A stretch of 33,896 nt of DNA from Candidatus Peregrinibacteria bacterium (GTDB lineage Bacteria; Patescibacteriota; Gracilibacteria; UBA1369; LOWO2-01-FULL-3). The stretch lies in NCBI GenBank assembly GCA_016206505.1, contig JACQRJ010000064.1, positions 1-33,896 of the forward strand. The letters run 5' to 3'. Below are positions 22,908 to 32,009 of the stretch, piece by piece. Position 1 is the first letter of the stretch. Each line of letters opens with the position of its first letter. A program made the translations under genes and the position numbers. Below the pieces are notes generated by a model. The model worked only from the letters and a program-made list of their open reading frames with translations, ran no database searches and was not told where the DNA came from.

Positions 22908-24044
22908 ATGATTTTTACCAGAAAAAAACTTGAAGAAATGGAAAGTAGCAATCTTGCACTTTATGCGATGAAAAGCGCAAATAGTCGAGGCAGAAAGCAT
23001 AAAGAGCCTGAAGAAGATATCAAGAGGCTTTGTTTTCAGAAAGATCGGGACAGAGTGATTCATTGCAAGGCTTTTCGCAGGCTGACCGAAAAAACGCAGG
23101 TTTTTGTGGCCGGAAGCGGAGATCATTACCGTACGAGATTGACACATACGATTGAAGTGGCTCAAATAAGCAGAGATTTGGCACGAAGATTGGGACTGAA
23201 TGAAGATTTATGTGAAGTGATCGCTTTGGCTCATGATCTGGGGCATCCGCCGTTTGCACATGGCGGGCAGGAAGTTTTGGATGAAATTTTGAAAGGTTAT
23301 GGGGATCATTTTGAGCATAATGAACAAAGCAGAAGAATTGTGGAGATTCTGGAAAAAAATTATCCGGATTTTGAAGGATTGAATTTGACTTATGAAACGA
23401 TTGAAGGCTTGATGAAGCATCAAACCGCTTTTGATCAGGCAGGAAAAAAATTTGAGAGGTCCGCGCATCTGGAAGCGCAAATCGTGAATATTGCCGATGA
23501 AATCGCGTATAACAATCATGATATGGATGATGCTGTGAGGTCGGGAATTGTCGATATTACGGTCTTTGAAAAATTTGAGCTTTGGCAGATGGCAAAAGAA
23601 GCGGTTTTGAAGAAATATGGCAAAACTTCGGAATGGATTTTTGTTTCGCGTAATATCAGTATGATGATTGCTTTGATGATGGAGGATTTGTGCCAGAATG
23701 CGAATGAAAATCTGGAAAAGCAAAGTATCAAGAATTTTGAAGATGTGAGGGCTTTTAAAGGTTGTTTGATATGCTTCAGCGGTAAAATGCGAATGATGAT
23801 ATCAGTAATGCGCAAATTTTTGTTTGAGAATTTTTATATGCATCCAAAGATTATGAAAGAAATAGAGAAGGGGCAAAAAATGGTCAAAGAGGTTTTTGTT
23901 TTTTACATGCAAAATCCCGATAAGCTGCCGAAGCGTTTTCAAAGAAAAGGTGATCCGTTTTATGTCAGCGTAAAAGATTATATTGCCGGCATGACCGATG
24001 GTTTCTTATTGGAAGAATTTGAAAAGTTGATACAAAAGAGGTAA
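22908..24044 (+). CDS. dgt: dNTP triphosphohydrolase (dGTPase-like HD protein)
   Basis: Hydrolyses dNTPs to deoxynucleosides and triphosphate, trimming the dNTP pool. The family motif FRRLTEKTQVF is followed by the HD-domain metal ligands in RTRLTHTIEVAQ, ALAHDLGHPPFAHGGQ and NIADEIAYNNHDMDDA. The length of 378 residues suits the shorter dGTPase-like class. It runs straight into nrdR (10-nt gap), so the operon combines dNTP degradation with the repressor of dNTP synthesis. A TATGCT -10 near 22874 is the likely promoter. Confidence 0.92.
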   Translation: MIFTRKKLEEMESSNLALYAMKSANSRGRKHKEPEEDIKRLCFQKDRDRVIHCKAFRRLTEKTQVFVAGSGDHYRTRLTHTIEVAQISRDLARRLGLNEDLCEVIALAHDLGHPPFAHGGQEVLDEILKGYGDHFEHNEQSRRIVEILEKNYPDFEGLNLTYETIEGLMKHQTAFDQAGKKFERSAHLEAQIVNIADEIAYNNHDMDDAVRSGIVDITVFEKFELWQMAKEAVLKKYGKTSEWIFVSRNISMMIALMMEDLCQNANENLEKQSIKNFEDVRAFKGCLICFSGKMRMMISVMRKFLFENFYMHPKIMKEIEKGQKMVKEVFVFYMQNPDKLPKRFQRKGDPFYVSVKDYIAGMTDGFLLEEFEKLIQKR

Positions 24045-24054
24045 TTTTTTCATC

Positions 24055-24501
24055 ATGAACTGTCCAAAATGTGAACATAACGATACAAGAGTTCTGGATT
24101 CGCGTGAAACCGATGCCAATAAAGCCGTAAGGCGCAGGAGAGAGTGTAATAAATGCAATCATCGTTTCACGACTTTTGAGCGAGTGGAAACGACAAAGTT
24201 TTTAGTGGTGAAGAAGGATGGAACAAGAGAAAATTATGACAGAAGTAAGCTGGAAAAAGGTATCTGGATTGCCTGTGAAAAAAGAAAAGTGACCGAAGAC
24301 CAGGTGCGCAAGTTGATTAATGGTCTGGAGGAAAAGTGGGCGGCTTTTGGCAAGGAAATTTCCAGTAAAATAATAGGCGAAGATGTGATGAGGGTTTTGA
24401 AAGAGCTGGACGAGGTGGCCTATATCAGGTTTGCCTCTGTTTACAGGCAGTTTAAAGATATTGATAGTTTTAAAAAGGAATTGCAGAAGCTTTCCGCGTG
24501 A
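24055..24501 (+). CDS. nrdR: Transcriptional repressor NrdR
   Basis: Represses ribonucleotide reductase genes in response to ATP/dATP. A four-Cys zinc ribbon (CPKC and CNKC) comes first with the conserved DSRETD and VRRRRECNKCNHRFTTFERVE. The ATP-cone domain follows (VVKKDGTRENYDRSKLEKGIWIACEKR). The 148-residue length is standard. It lies 10 nt after dgt. No nrd gene and no convincing NrdR box pair were seen in the window, so its targets are elsewhere. Confidence 0.96.
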   Translation: MNCPKCEHNDTRVLDSRETDANKAVRRRRECNKCNHRFTTFERVETTKFLVVKKDGTRENYDRSKLEKGIWIACEKRKVTEDQVRKLINGLEEKWAAFGKEISSKIIGEDVMRVLKELDEVAYIRFASVYRQFKDIDSFKKELQKLSA

Positions 24502-24546
24502 TCGGAACTTGCCCCTGTTCATGAGCAGACCGCTAGTCTTCGCCGC

Positions 24547-24575
24547 TTGCCTTTTTGCGTATTTTGTTGTATAAT
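24547..24575 (+). promoter_or_regulatory. Promoter of the L,D-transpeptidase gene
   Basis: TTGCCT and TATAAT are separated by 17 nt, with transcription expected near 24582 and a leader of about 22 nt before the ATG at 24604. It separates the dgt-nrdR unit from the envelope genes downstream. Confidence 0.7.
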
Positions 24576-24603
24576 ATGCTATTGGTAAAAATAAACATAA
24601 CCC

Positions 24604-25752
24604 ATGCATATCAAAAAAATACTATCACCTTTGACGGCTGCTTTATTTGCTACCGTTTTTACGTTTAATACTGTTTTTGCTTCTTCAGGGCAGATACTGC
24701 GCGTATCGGTAATTGATGTCGGCACAAATCAGGCTGTCGCTGAAGCGGATTTTGAAGATCCGGGAAGTATCGAAATAGTGAAAGAAGGCAGGACTATTTC
24801 CAGGGTAAATGTTAAAAAAGAAGTTGAAATATGCGGTTTTGAAGCACCGGAAGAAAGCAAATATGATGCTTCTGTTGTTGAAGTCAGGAGAGTTTTGAGA
24901 GTTGAGCCTGGAGAAGAGTTCCGAGTTAAAGTTTTTTTGAAAAATAAGGGAAATATGCCCTGGTTCAAAAAAGGCAGCAGTTGTCTGGGGCCGAAGATGT
25001 CTCTGGGAACAGATAAAGAACGCGATCATGACGGGCTTTTCTATGCGGAAGGCTTGATGGGCTGGGAAGCTTCAAACAGAATTTATATGGATCAAATGAG
25101 AGTGGATCCGGGCGAAATCGCTTCATTTACCTTTTTTGGTAAGGCCGGTGATGAAGCAGATGTAATGAAAGAATATTTTACGCCGGTTTTGGAGGGGATT
25201 TCATGGCTGGACAAAGCAAGTTTCGGGTTTGAAGTCATGATAGGCGAAACTGGCGAATCCATGAAAAAGGTTCATCAAAAAGTGCGTTTTTCATTGGGTA
25301 GCGGTTCTGTAATGAATCTGAATCTTGACGGAGAAAAAGCACTTTTGGTTGATCGCACATCTGCACAAAAGCTCTATCTATTGATTGATAATAAAGTGGT
25401 AGCTGAGTTTCCCGTGAGCACAGGTGCTCCGGCAACGCCTACACCGGTTGGAACTACAGAAATAAAATTGAAACAAGAAGTACGCGTAGGCAGCAAGTCG
25501 CCGTATTATATCATGCCAAAATTCATGTGGTTTCGTGAAGGCGGTTATGGGTTTCATGCTCTGCCAAGCCTTGGCGGTGACGGAGGGATTTTTTGGACTG
25601 AGGCTTTGGATCACATTGGCAGGCCGGTAAGCCACGGTTGTATCAGATTACTACCCGACGATGCCGATTTCGTTTATGACTTTGCAGAAATCGGAACAAA
25701 GGTTATGGTGAGGCACGGCGTAATTATCGACGATGGCTACTTTAACGAATAA
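24604..25752 (+). CDS. Secreted L,D-transpeptidase (YkuD domain) with N-terminal Ig-like region
   Basis: Cross-links peptidoglycan or attaches proteins to it outside the membrane. A signal peptide ends near VFASSGQ (residue 27). Residues about 75-220 contain a beta-rich region (VFLKNKGNMPWFKKGSSC) resembling the Ig-like NBR1-type fold, possibly for substrate or wall binding. The YkuD catalytic domain covers about 240-378: KLYLLIDNKVV, STGAPATPTPVG, GFHALPS and SHGCIRL with the catalytic Cys. It overlaps the next gene by 20 nt, implying coupled translation with a secreted SLH protein, so a joint role at the cell surface is plausible. Confidence 0.9.
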   Translation: MHIKKILSPLTAALFATVFTFNTVFASSGQILRVSVIDVGTNQAVAEADFEDPGSIEIVKEGRTISRVNVKKEVEICGFEAPEESKYDASVVEVRRVLRVEPGEEFRVKVFLKNKGNMPWFKKGSSCLGPKMSLGTDKERDHDGLFYAEGLMGWEASNRIYMDQMRVDPGEIASFTFFGKAGDEADVMKEYFTPVLEGISWLDKASFGFEVMIGETGESMKKVHQKVRFSLGSGSVMNLNLDGEKALLVDRTSAQKLYLLIDNKVVAEFPVSTGAPATPTPVGTTEIKLKQEVRVGSKSPYYIMPKFMWFREGGYGFHALPSLGGDGGIFWTEALDHIGRPVSHGCIRLLPDDADFVYDFAEIGTKVMVRHGVIIDDGYFNE

Positions 25753-27688
25753 AAAAGATTTTTCCCGATTGTTTGCAGGCCTAATAGTCATTGCAATCTC
25801 ATTGGGCAGTTTTGGAGGCAACTCAAATTTCGTTTCGGCTTCAGTGTTTGTTGATGAAGAACTCGAGGCAAAACATGAGAATTCTTTGAAAGCGATATTA
25901 GTGAATGATCTGATGAAGCCGTATATGACCACTATTCCTTGCGATATTGCCGTTGTGGGAGGTGGAAGTGGAGGTTTCGCGGCGGCGTTAGCCGCCGCGC
26001 GAATGGGGGTTCCCACCTGTCTGATTGAAAAAACGGACTGGCTGGGCGGGATGTTGACTGCTGCGGGGGTGTCAGGAATTGACGGTCATTTTGATACGGC
26101 TTCTGGAATTTTTCGGGAATTTCTGAATCGTGTCAGCAATTATTACGCAGAGCGGGAAACACTTGATGAAACAAACAGGTGTAAAGTCAGCTTTTTCTGT
26201 TTTGAGCCTCATATTGGTAATTTGATCCTGAATCAGATGTTTTCCGAGCAGAAAAACTTGAAAGTATTTTTTAATGCCGAGGTGCAGAAAGTTTATCGTG
26301 AAGAAAATACCGTTTTGGGAATAAGTTTTAAGATGGGAGGCAAAGAATATGTCATGCCCTCAAAAGTAACCATTGATGCCACGGAATTCGGTGATCTGAT
26401 GTATCTGGCAGACGTGCCTTTTGACCTTGGGGTAGACGAATATTCCGCCAAGGAAGACAAGCGTGGTTTGCAGTGCATTCAGCCTTTAACCTATGTGGCG
26501 ATTTTGAAAAATTATGAAAAGGATTCAACTATTAAAGAGCCGATGAATTATAAAGCGGAAAATTATCAATGCGTAACAAAAAACGAGCAATGCAAAGATT
26601 CAAACAGTCTTTTTACAAAAGAAAGACTTTTTACTTACGGTAAATTGCCAAATGGCAAGCTGATGCTGAATATTCCAAGCCACTCCTACGGCAATGATTT
26701 CGATGCAAGCGATCCGGAATTTGAAGATTTAAGCCGGTATCAGATCATGAAAAAAGCGAAAGATTATACAAAAGGTTTGATTTATTTCATGCAGCAGAAT
26801 CTCGGATTTGAATATTATGGCCTTTATAACGAGTTCGGGACAAATGATGCTTTTGCAAAAATCCCTTACGTGAGAGAGTCACGAAGGCTGGTTGGTGAAT
26901 ATCGTTTATCAAAAGAAGACGTGATGCCAAATTCCGGCCGCTCGAAGCTTTTTACTGACAGTATTGCCGTTGGAGATTATCCGATTGATCTGCATTTTTG
27001 CGATGCGGGTTATGGTGACATCTTTTTTTCCATTCCTCCCTATCAAATTCCTTACGGGGTAACTGTGCCTTTTGAGATCGATGGCTTTATGGCTGTGGAA
27101 AAAAACATTTCTGTAAGCCATTTGGTAAATGGTACGACAAGGTTGCAGCCTGTTGTAATGTCTGTAGGCCAGGGAGTGGGTGTTGCTGCGGCATTGGCCG
27201 TGCAAAATGATATTTTGCCTCGAGAAGTGCCGATCAATGAAATTCAGGATATCTTGTTGGATCAGGGTTCCAGAGTTTTTTATTTTCAGGATGTTCCTCC
27301 GGATCATTTCGCATATAAAGCCGTGAGTGAATTGGCCGTGCGAGGAGTGGTTTTCGGCTTTACGGATCAGAAATTTCTGCCATGGAAAAAGATAAAAAGA
27401 GAGGAATTTGAACAGATGCTAAATGGAGCATTGGCAAATTTTGGCGGTAAATATCCGTCTTTCGCCTTTTCGGATAAAGAAAGTAAAATGCAGAGATCGG
27501 AATTGGCCAGATTTTTGGCGGTACAGATTTTGGGACTTTCTCCGGATGAAAATTATATGATGTCACTGGCGGAAATGGGAGTCGTCAATGCGGATTTATC
27601 AAAATTCAGGCCGGATGATCTGAGCAGCAGAGCCGAGGCGGCTGTTATGTTGATGAGAGTGATCGATATTTTAGAGGGCGGTTTTTAG
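25733..27688 (+). CDS. Secreted FAD-dependent oxidoreductase with C-terminal SLH domains
   Basis: A flavoprotein exported to the surface. Residues 1-37 form a signal peptide (FAGLIVIAISLGSFGG, VSAS). The FAD-binding fold begins with CDIAVVGGGSGGFAAALAAA near residue 75 and continues with CLIEKTDWLGGMLTAAGVSG and a late GQGVGVAAALA segment, as in the FAD_oxidored family (PF12831). The last 130 residues carry two SLH-like repeats (PPDHFAYKAVSELAVRGVV, AEMGVVNADLSKFRPDDLSSRAEAAVML), which bind secondary wall polymers or the S-layer. No twin-arginine motif is visible, so how FAD is acquired outside is unclear. The substrate is unknown. It overlaps the L,D-transpeptidase gene by 20 nt. Confidence 0.88.
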   Translation: MATLTNKKDFSRLFAGLIVIAISLGSFGGNSNFVSASVFVDEELEAKHENSLKAILVNDLMKPYMTTIPCDIAVVGGGSGGFAAALAAARMGVPTCLIEKTDWLGGMLTAAGVSGIDGHFDTASGIFREFLNRVSNYYAERETLDETNRCKVSFFCFEPHIGNLILNQMFSEQKNLKVFFNAEVQKVYREENTVLGISFKMGGKEYVMPSKVTIDATEFGDLMYLADVPFDLGVDEYSAKEDKRGLQCIQPLTYVAILKNYEKDSTIKEPMNYKAENYQCVTKNEQCKDSNSLFTKERLFTYGKLPNGKLMLNIPSHSYGNDFDASDPEFEDLSRYQIMKKAKDYTKGLIYFMQQNLGFEYYGLYNEFGTNDAFAKIPYVRESRRLVGEYRLSKEDVMPNSGRSKLFTDSIAVGDYPIDLHFCDAGYGDIFFSIPPYQIPYGVTVPFEIDGFMAVEKNISVSHLVNGTTRLQPVVMSVGQGVGVAAALAVQNDILPREVPINEIQDILLDQGSRVFYFQDVPPDHFAYKAVSELAVRGVVFGFTDQKFLPWKKIKREEFEQMLNGALANFGGKYPSFAFSDKESKMQRSELARFLAVQILGLSPDENYMMSLAEMGVVNADLSKFRPDDLSSRAEAAVMLMRVIDILEGGF

Positions 27689-27710
27689 ACTTCTTAACAG
27701 TTTTACAATT

Positions 27711-27719
27711 TGATATACT
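27711..27719 (+). promoter_or_regulatory. Extended -10 of pcrA/uvrD
   Basis: TGA-TATACT ends 9 nt before the ATG at 27729, leaving at most a few leader nucleotides. The same 9-nt spacing occurs at dprA. Confidence 0.5.
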
Positions 27720-27728
27720 CCGCTGGCC

Positions 27729-29906
27729 ATGAGTAGAATTTTGCAAAATCTGAATGAAAAACAAATTGAAGCCGTGACTCATTTTACCGGACCTCTTTTG
27801 GTTTATGCGGGTGCGGGAAGCGGCAAAACAAGCGCTTTAACTCATAGAATAGCCTATCTGATCGAGGAAAAATTCATAAATCCCTGGAATATTCTGGCGG
27901 TAACTTTTACCAATAAAGCTGCAAATGAAATGAAGCAGCGTCTAGTGAAGCTTTTGGGACGCGAGGAAGCGCAGGATAGCAATATGCCGACAGTTGGAAC
28001 TTTTCATAATATCTGTGTGCGCATTTTGAGAAAGGAAATCCATTTACTGGATTTTGAGAATACTTTTGCAATTTACGACATCGTCGATCAGCAAATTCTG
28101 ATTAAGAGAATCATGGAAGAACTTTTTATGGATATTAAAAAACTCAATCCAAAAGCGGTTCTGGCTCATATTTCAAATGCAAAAAGCCAGTTACTTACTC
28201 ATGAAGAATATGCCAACTATGCTAATGATTTTTTCAGTGAAAAAGTGGCGCAGATTTATCTCAGATATCAGGCCGCGCTGAGGCGCAACAATGCTTTGGA
28301 TTTTGATGATCTGATTATGAAAACGGTTGAACTTTTCAAAAAATTCCCCGATGTGCTCGACCGCTATCAGGAAAAATTCCGGTTTATTTCGGTGGATGAG
28401 TATCAGGATACAAATAAATCCCAATATATTTTTATAAAAATGCTGGCCGAAAAATATCAAAATCTCTGCGTAATCGGCGATAGCGATCAAAGCATTTACA
28501 GTTGGCGTGGCGCCACAATTCAAAATATTCTGGATTTTGAAAAGGATTATCCGGGGGCGAAAGTTGTCTTGTTGGAGCAAAATTACAGGAGTACGCAGGT
28601 GATTTTGGATGCTGCAAATATGGTAATTGCGCGGAATATGCAAAGAAGAGAAAAGAAGTTGTGGACGGAAAAACAGGGCGGAGAGAAAATTTCACAATGG
28701 CTTTGCGATAATGAAAGGCACGAAGCGGAAATGATTTTGAGGGAAATAAAGAGCAAAATTGTCGGCAGTGAATATCCGGTTTATAACGATTTCGTTATTT
28801 TATATCGGACAAATGCCCAGTCGCGCGTGTTTGAAGAAGCTTTTTTGCGCCATGCTATTCCTTATCGAATCGTCGGAGGAATAAAGTTTTACGATCGCAA
28901 AGAGGTAAAAGATATTTTGGCTTATTTGCGCATAGTTCAGAATCCGAGCGATAGCGTGAGTCTGCTGCGAATTATCAATACTCCGACAAGAAAAATCGGA
29001 GATAAAACTTTGCTTTGCGTGGAAGATTTTGCCAGAAAACACGAAATATCCGTTTTTAATGCGATGCTTTTGGCTGATGAAATCGAAGAAATTCCGGCGG
29101 CGAAGAAAAAGGCGATTGAGGATTTTGCAAAAATCATCAAAGAGTTGCAGATTTTAAATGCTCAGTCTCCCGCCAGCGCCATGATTAAATATGTTCTGGA
29201 CAAAACCGGCTACAAAAAAATGGTGGATGACGGCAGTGTCGAAGGTGAAGCCAGGCTGGAAAATATTTCCGAGCTTGTGACTGTGGCTTATAAATATGAT
29301 CGTCTGGAAAATGGCATGTCTCTTAATATTTTTCTGGAAGAAGTGAGCCTGATTTCCGATCTGGACAGCATTGAAGACAAAGATAATGCGGTTACATTGA
29401 TGACTGCACATGCGGCCAAAGGGCTTGAATTTCAATATGTCTTTGTTGCGGGGCTGGAAGACGGCGTATTTCCGCACAGCAGAAGTTTGATGGATCGCGA
29501 AGAGCTGGAGGAAGAACGCAGACTTATGTATGTGGCGATGACCCGAGCCAAGGAAAAACTGTATCTGCTTCATTCCCAGACAAGAATGCTCTACGGAGAA
29601 GCCAAAAGTAATGCGCCTTCGCAATTTTTGGCTGATATAAACGATGAACTTGTGGAGAGAAACTTCGGTCAACATTCATATCGCGGACATATTTCTATTG
29701 CTTCAATTGAAAACAGGCCGGTGCCGATCGAGCTTGATGCCGGATTTGAAACGGACCTGGGGCAAGGAGACCGAGTTACGCATGGAATTTTTGGTCAGGG
29801 AATAGTGATAGATATAACAGGCGGAGTGATTACAGTGGCTTTTGAAGACAGCAAAGTTGGAGTGAAAAAATTGGCTTTGTCTATTGCGCCGTTAAAACGT
29901 GTTTAG
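27729..29906 (+). CDS. pcrA: ATP-dependent 3'-5' DNA helicase, PcrA/UvrD family
   Basis: A superfamily 1A helicase for nucleotide-excision repair, replication restart and removal of RecA filaments. Motifs in order: the Q motif LNEKQIEAV, the Walker A YAGAGSGKTSAL, Ia TFTNKAANEMKQR, II FISVDEYQDTN, III GDSDQSIYSWRGA, IV LEQNYRS, V TAHAAKGLEFQYVFVAGLEDG and VI RRLMYVAMTRAKEKL. The C-terminal RNA-polymerase-binding Tudor-like fold is present (GDRVTHGIFGQGIVIDI). At 725 residues it matches PcrA. It is followed by ymdB after 20 nt. Confidence 0.96.
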   Translation: MSRILQNLNEKQIEAVTHFTGPLLVYAGAGSGKTSALTHRIAYLIEEKFINPWNILAVTFTNKAANEMKQRLVKLLGREEAQDSNMPTVGTFHNICVRILRKEIHLLDFENTFAIYDIVDQQILIKRIMEELFMDIKKLNPKAVLAHISNAKSQLLTHEEYANYANDFFSEKVAQIYLRYQAALRRNNALDFDDLIMKTVELFKKFPDVLDRYQEKFRFISVDEYQDTNKSQYIFIKMLAEKYQNLCVIGDSDQSIYSWRGATIQNILDFEKDYPGAKVVLLEQNYRSTQVILDAANMVIARNMQRREKKLWTEKQGGEKISQWLCDNERHEAEMILREIKSKIVGSEYPVYNDFVILYRTNAQSRVFEEAFLRHAIPYRIVGGIKFYDRKEVKDILAYLRIVQNPSDSVSLLRIINTPTRKIGDKTLLCVEDFARKHEISVFNAMLLADEIEEIPAAKKKAIEDFAKIIKELQILNAQSPASAMIKYVLDKTGYKKMVDDGSVEGEARLENISELVTVAYKYDRLENGMSLNIFLEEVSLISDLDSIEDKDNAVTLMTAHAAKGLEFQYVFVAGLEDGVFPHSRSLMDREELEEERRLMYVAMTRAKEKLYLLHSQTRMLYGEAKSNAPSQFLADINDELVERNFGQHSYRGHISIASIENRPVPIELDAGFETDLGQGDRVTHGIFGQGIVIDITGGVITVAFEDSKVGVKKLALSIAPLKRV

Positions 29907-29926
29907 ATTTTTGATTTGAGTGATTT

Positions 29927-30724
29927 ATGAAAATTTTGTTTATCGGGGATATTTATGGGCGGCCAGGGAGAGAGATCGTTCGCAAAATTTTGCCCGAAGT
30001 TTTATCAGAGCATAGGCCTGATCTGGTTTTGGCAAATGCGGAAAACTTGACTCATGGTAATGGGTTTTCAGCAAAGCATATTGAAGAAATGATAGGACTT
30101 GGTATCGATGCTTTTACGACAGGAAATCATGTCTGGGATAATAAAGATGGGGTTTCGTATTTGGGCGATCCTGCTTTTCCCGTCCTGCGGCCGGCTAATT
30201 TTGCAGGAGAAAACCTGCCTGGAAGAGGTTATGGCCTTTTTGAAGGGAAAAACGGCGGGAGGATTTTGGTTATAAATTTACAGGGAGGTATTTTCATGAA
30301 AATGGCAGTGAAATCCCCTTTTTTGGTTGCAGATGCGATTCTGCAGCAGTTTGATGGAGAAGATATTGCAGGCATTTTTGTTGATTTTCATGCTGAGACA
30401 ACTTCAGAAAAATATGCGCTGGGTTGTTATCTTGATGGCCGTGTAAGTGCTTTTGTTGGCACTCATACCCATGTTGCGACTTGCGATTTGCGTATACTTG
30501 ACAAGGGTACCGCTTTTATGTCCGATGTGGGCATGACAGGGCCGTATGACAGTGTGATTGGTGTGCAAAAAGAGTTGGTGATAAAAAAATTTTTGACCGG
30601 CGAAAAAGTGCCTTTTCATCCTGAGACAGAGGGTAAAATGATCTTTAATTCCGTGCTTATCGAGCTTGACCCTAAAAATAAAAAAGCATTAAATGTAACG
30701 CATGTAACTAAATTTTATGGATGA
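29927..30724 (+). CDS. ymdB: YmdB-family metallophosphoesterase (2',3'-cyclic nucleotide phosphodiesterase)
   Basis: A di-metal phosphodiesterase of the Bacillus YmdB type, which acts on 2',3'-cAMP and affects biofilm and motility decisions. Ligand motifs are FIGDIYGRPGR, LANAENLTHGNG, TTGNHVWDNK, FVDFHAETTSEK and GTHTHVATCD. The 265-residue length fits exactly. It lies between pcrA and ctpA with a 20-nt gap and an 8-nt overlap, so it probably belongs to an operon. The physiological substrate in this organism is unknown. Confidence 0.93.
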   Translation: MKILFIGDIYGRPGREIVRKILPEVLSEHRPDLVLANAENLTHGNGFSAKHIEEMIGLGIDAFTTGNHVWDNKDGVSYLGDPAFPVLRPANFAGENLPGRGYGLFEGKNGGRILVINLQGGIFMKMAVKSPFLVADAILQQFDGEDIAGIFVDFHAETTSEKYALGCYLDGRVSAFVGTHTHVATCDLRILDKGTAFMSDVGMTGPYDSVIGVQKELVIKKFLTGEKVPFHPETEGKMIFNSVLIELDPKNKKALNVTHVTKFYG

Positions 30725-31937
30725 ACAAAAAGGCAGACTTAGAGGTTATTTGATTATTGCGATTTTGGCATTTGTTATCGGGTGGCAGCTGACAAATTAT
30801 GGCTTTTTGGAGCGATTTTCCTTGGGCAAGCCGCCTGTGAATGACGTTTCTCCGGTTACAAGCGCCGATTTGCAGGACGTCAATCTGGATCTTTTCTGGA
30901 TGATCTGGAAAATGCTGGATGAGCAACATGTGGACAGCGCAAATGTCAAAGATGACGCAAAAGTTTATGGCGCGATTCGCGGTCTGGTTGATTCTTATGG
31001 CGATCCTTATACGTCTTTTATGGATCCTTCCGAGTCGAAAGAATTTACCGACAGTATCGAAGGAAAGCTTGAGGGCATTGGTGCGGAACTTATAAAAGAG
31101 GATGGCAATCTGGTGATTGTAACTCCATTGAAAAACAGTCCTGCGGAAAAGGCGGGACTGAAAGCTCAGGATATAATTTTGAAAGTGGAAAAGGAGTACA
31201 CGGCGGATATGAGTATGTTTGAAGCGATTATGAAGATTCGCGGAGAAAAGGGAACGACGGTGAATCTGACTGTCGCCAGGAAGGGCATGGATAAGCCGTT
31301 TGAGGTTTCAATAGTGCGTGACAGTATAGATATTGACAGCGTGACCATGGAAAAACTTGAAGGAGGGATTGTTTATTTAAGCGTTAATCAATTCAATGAC
31401 AAGACAAACGATCAATTTGGAAAAGCTGTGAGCGAACTTATTTTGGATGAGCCGAAGGGACTGATTGTGGATTTGAGGTTTAATGGCGGAGGATATCTGG
31501 ATATTGCTGTGGAACTTTTGTCTTATTTGTTGCCTTCAAAAACTCCGGTGGTTTTGATTCGTGATAAAAATGGAGAGGAGGTGAAAAAATTGGCTAATGG
31601 CAATCCTAAACTTTTGAATGTGCCTTTGGTGGTTTTGGTAAATGAAGGGAGCGCTTCAGCTTCTGAGATTGTTGCGGGAGCTATTGCCGATCAGAAGAGA
31701 GGTGTCATCATGGGCACAGTGACTTTCGGCAAAGGAACTGTGCAGGAAGTAGCTGATTTTGCCGATGGATCGAGCATAAGATTTACGATAGCGAAATGGT
31801 TTACTCCAAACGGGAAAAGTGTTGATAAGGTCGGACTTACTCCGGATATTCTGGTGGAAGTTTCTGATGAAGATGCGGAAAAGAATTATGATCGTCAAAA
31901 AGAGGAAGCGGCGAAGTATTTGAGGGGGCTTTTGTGA
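30717..31937 (+). CDS. ctpA: C-terminal processing peptidase (S41, CtpA-like)
   Basis: An envelope serine protease that trims or degrades exported proteins from their C-termini. An N-terminal membrane anchor or uncleaved signal (YLIIAILAFVIGWQLTNYG) comes first. A PDZ domain follows at about 110-195 (LEGIGAELIKEDGNLVIVTPL, SPAEKAGLKAQDIIL). The protease core has DLRFNGGGYL, the nucleophile region NEGSASASEIVAGAI with the catalytic Ser, and MGTVTFGKGTVQ with the general-base Lys. The 406-residue length is standard. The start overlaps ymdB by 8 nt. Confidence 0.95.
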   Translation: MDEQKGRLRGYLIIAILAFVIGWQLTNYGFLERFSLGKPPVNDVSPVTSADLQDVNLDLFWMIWKMLDEQHVDSANVKDDAKVYGAIRGLVDSYGDPYTSFMDPSESKEFTDSIEGKLEGIGAELIKEDGNLVIVTPLKNSPAEKAGLKAQDIILKVEKEYTADMSMFEAIMKIRGEKGTTVNLTVARKGMDKPFEVSIVRDSIDIDSVTMEKLEGGIVYLSVNQFNDKTNDQFGKAVSELILDEPKGLIVDLRFNGGGYLDIAVELLSYLLPSKTPVVLIRDKNGEEVKKLANGNPKLLNVPLVVLVNEGSASASEIVAGAIADQKRGVIMGTVTFGKGTVQEVADFADGSSIRFTIAKWFTPNGKSVDKVGLTPDILVEVSDEDAEKNYDRQKEEAAKYLRGLL

Positions 31938-31963
31938 GTGGCGTTTCATGACTGCAATTTGCT

Positions 31964-31991
31964 TTGCAGCTCGGGCTGAAACTGCTATAAA
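31964..31991 (+). promoter_or_regulatory. Promoter of the coiled-coil protein gene
   Basis: TTGCAG, a 16-nt spacer and TGC-TATAAA (31983-31991) form an extended -10 promoter. A small hairpin CTGCAA/TTGCAG overlaps the -35 and could end ctpA transcription. Confidence 0.5.
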
Positions 31992-32009
31992 TGGTTTAAA
32001 TTAACCCAA

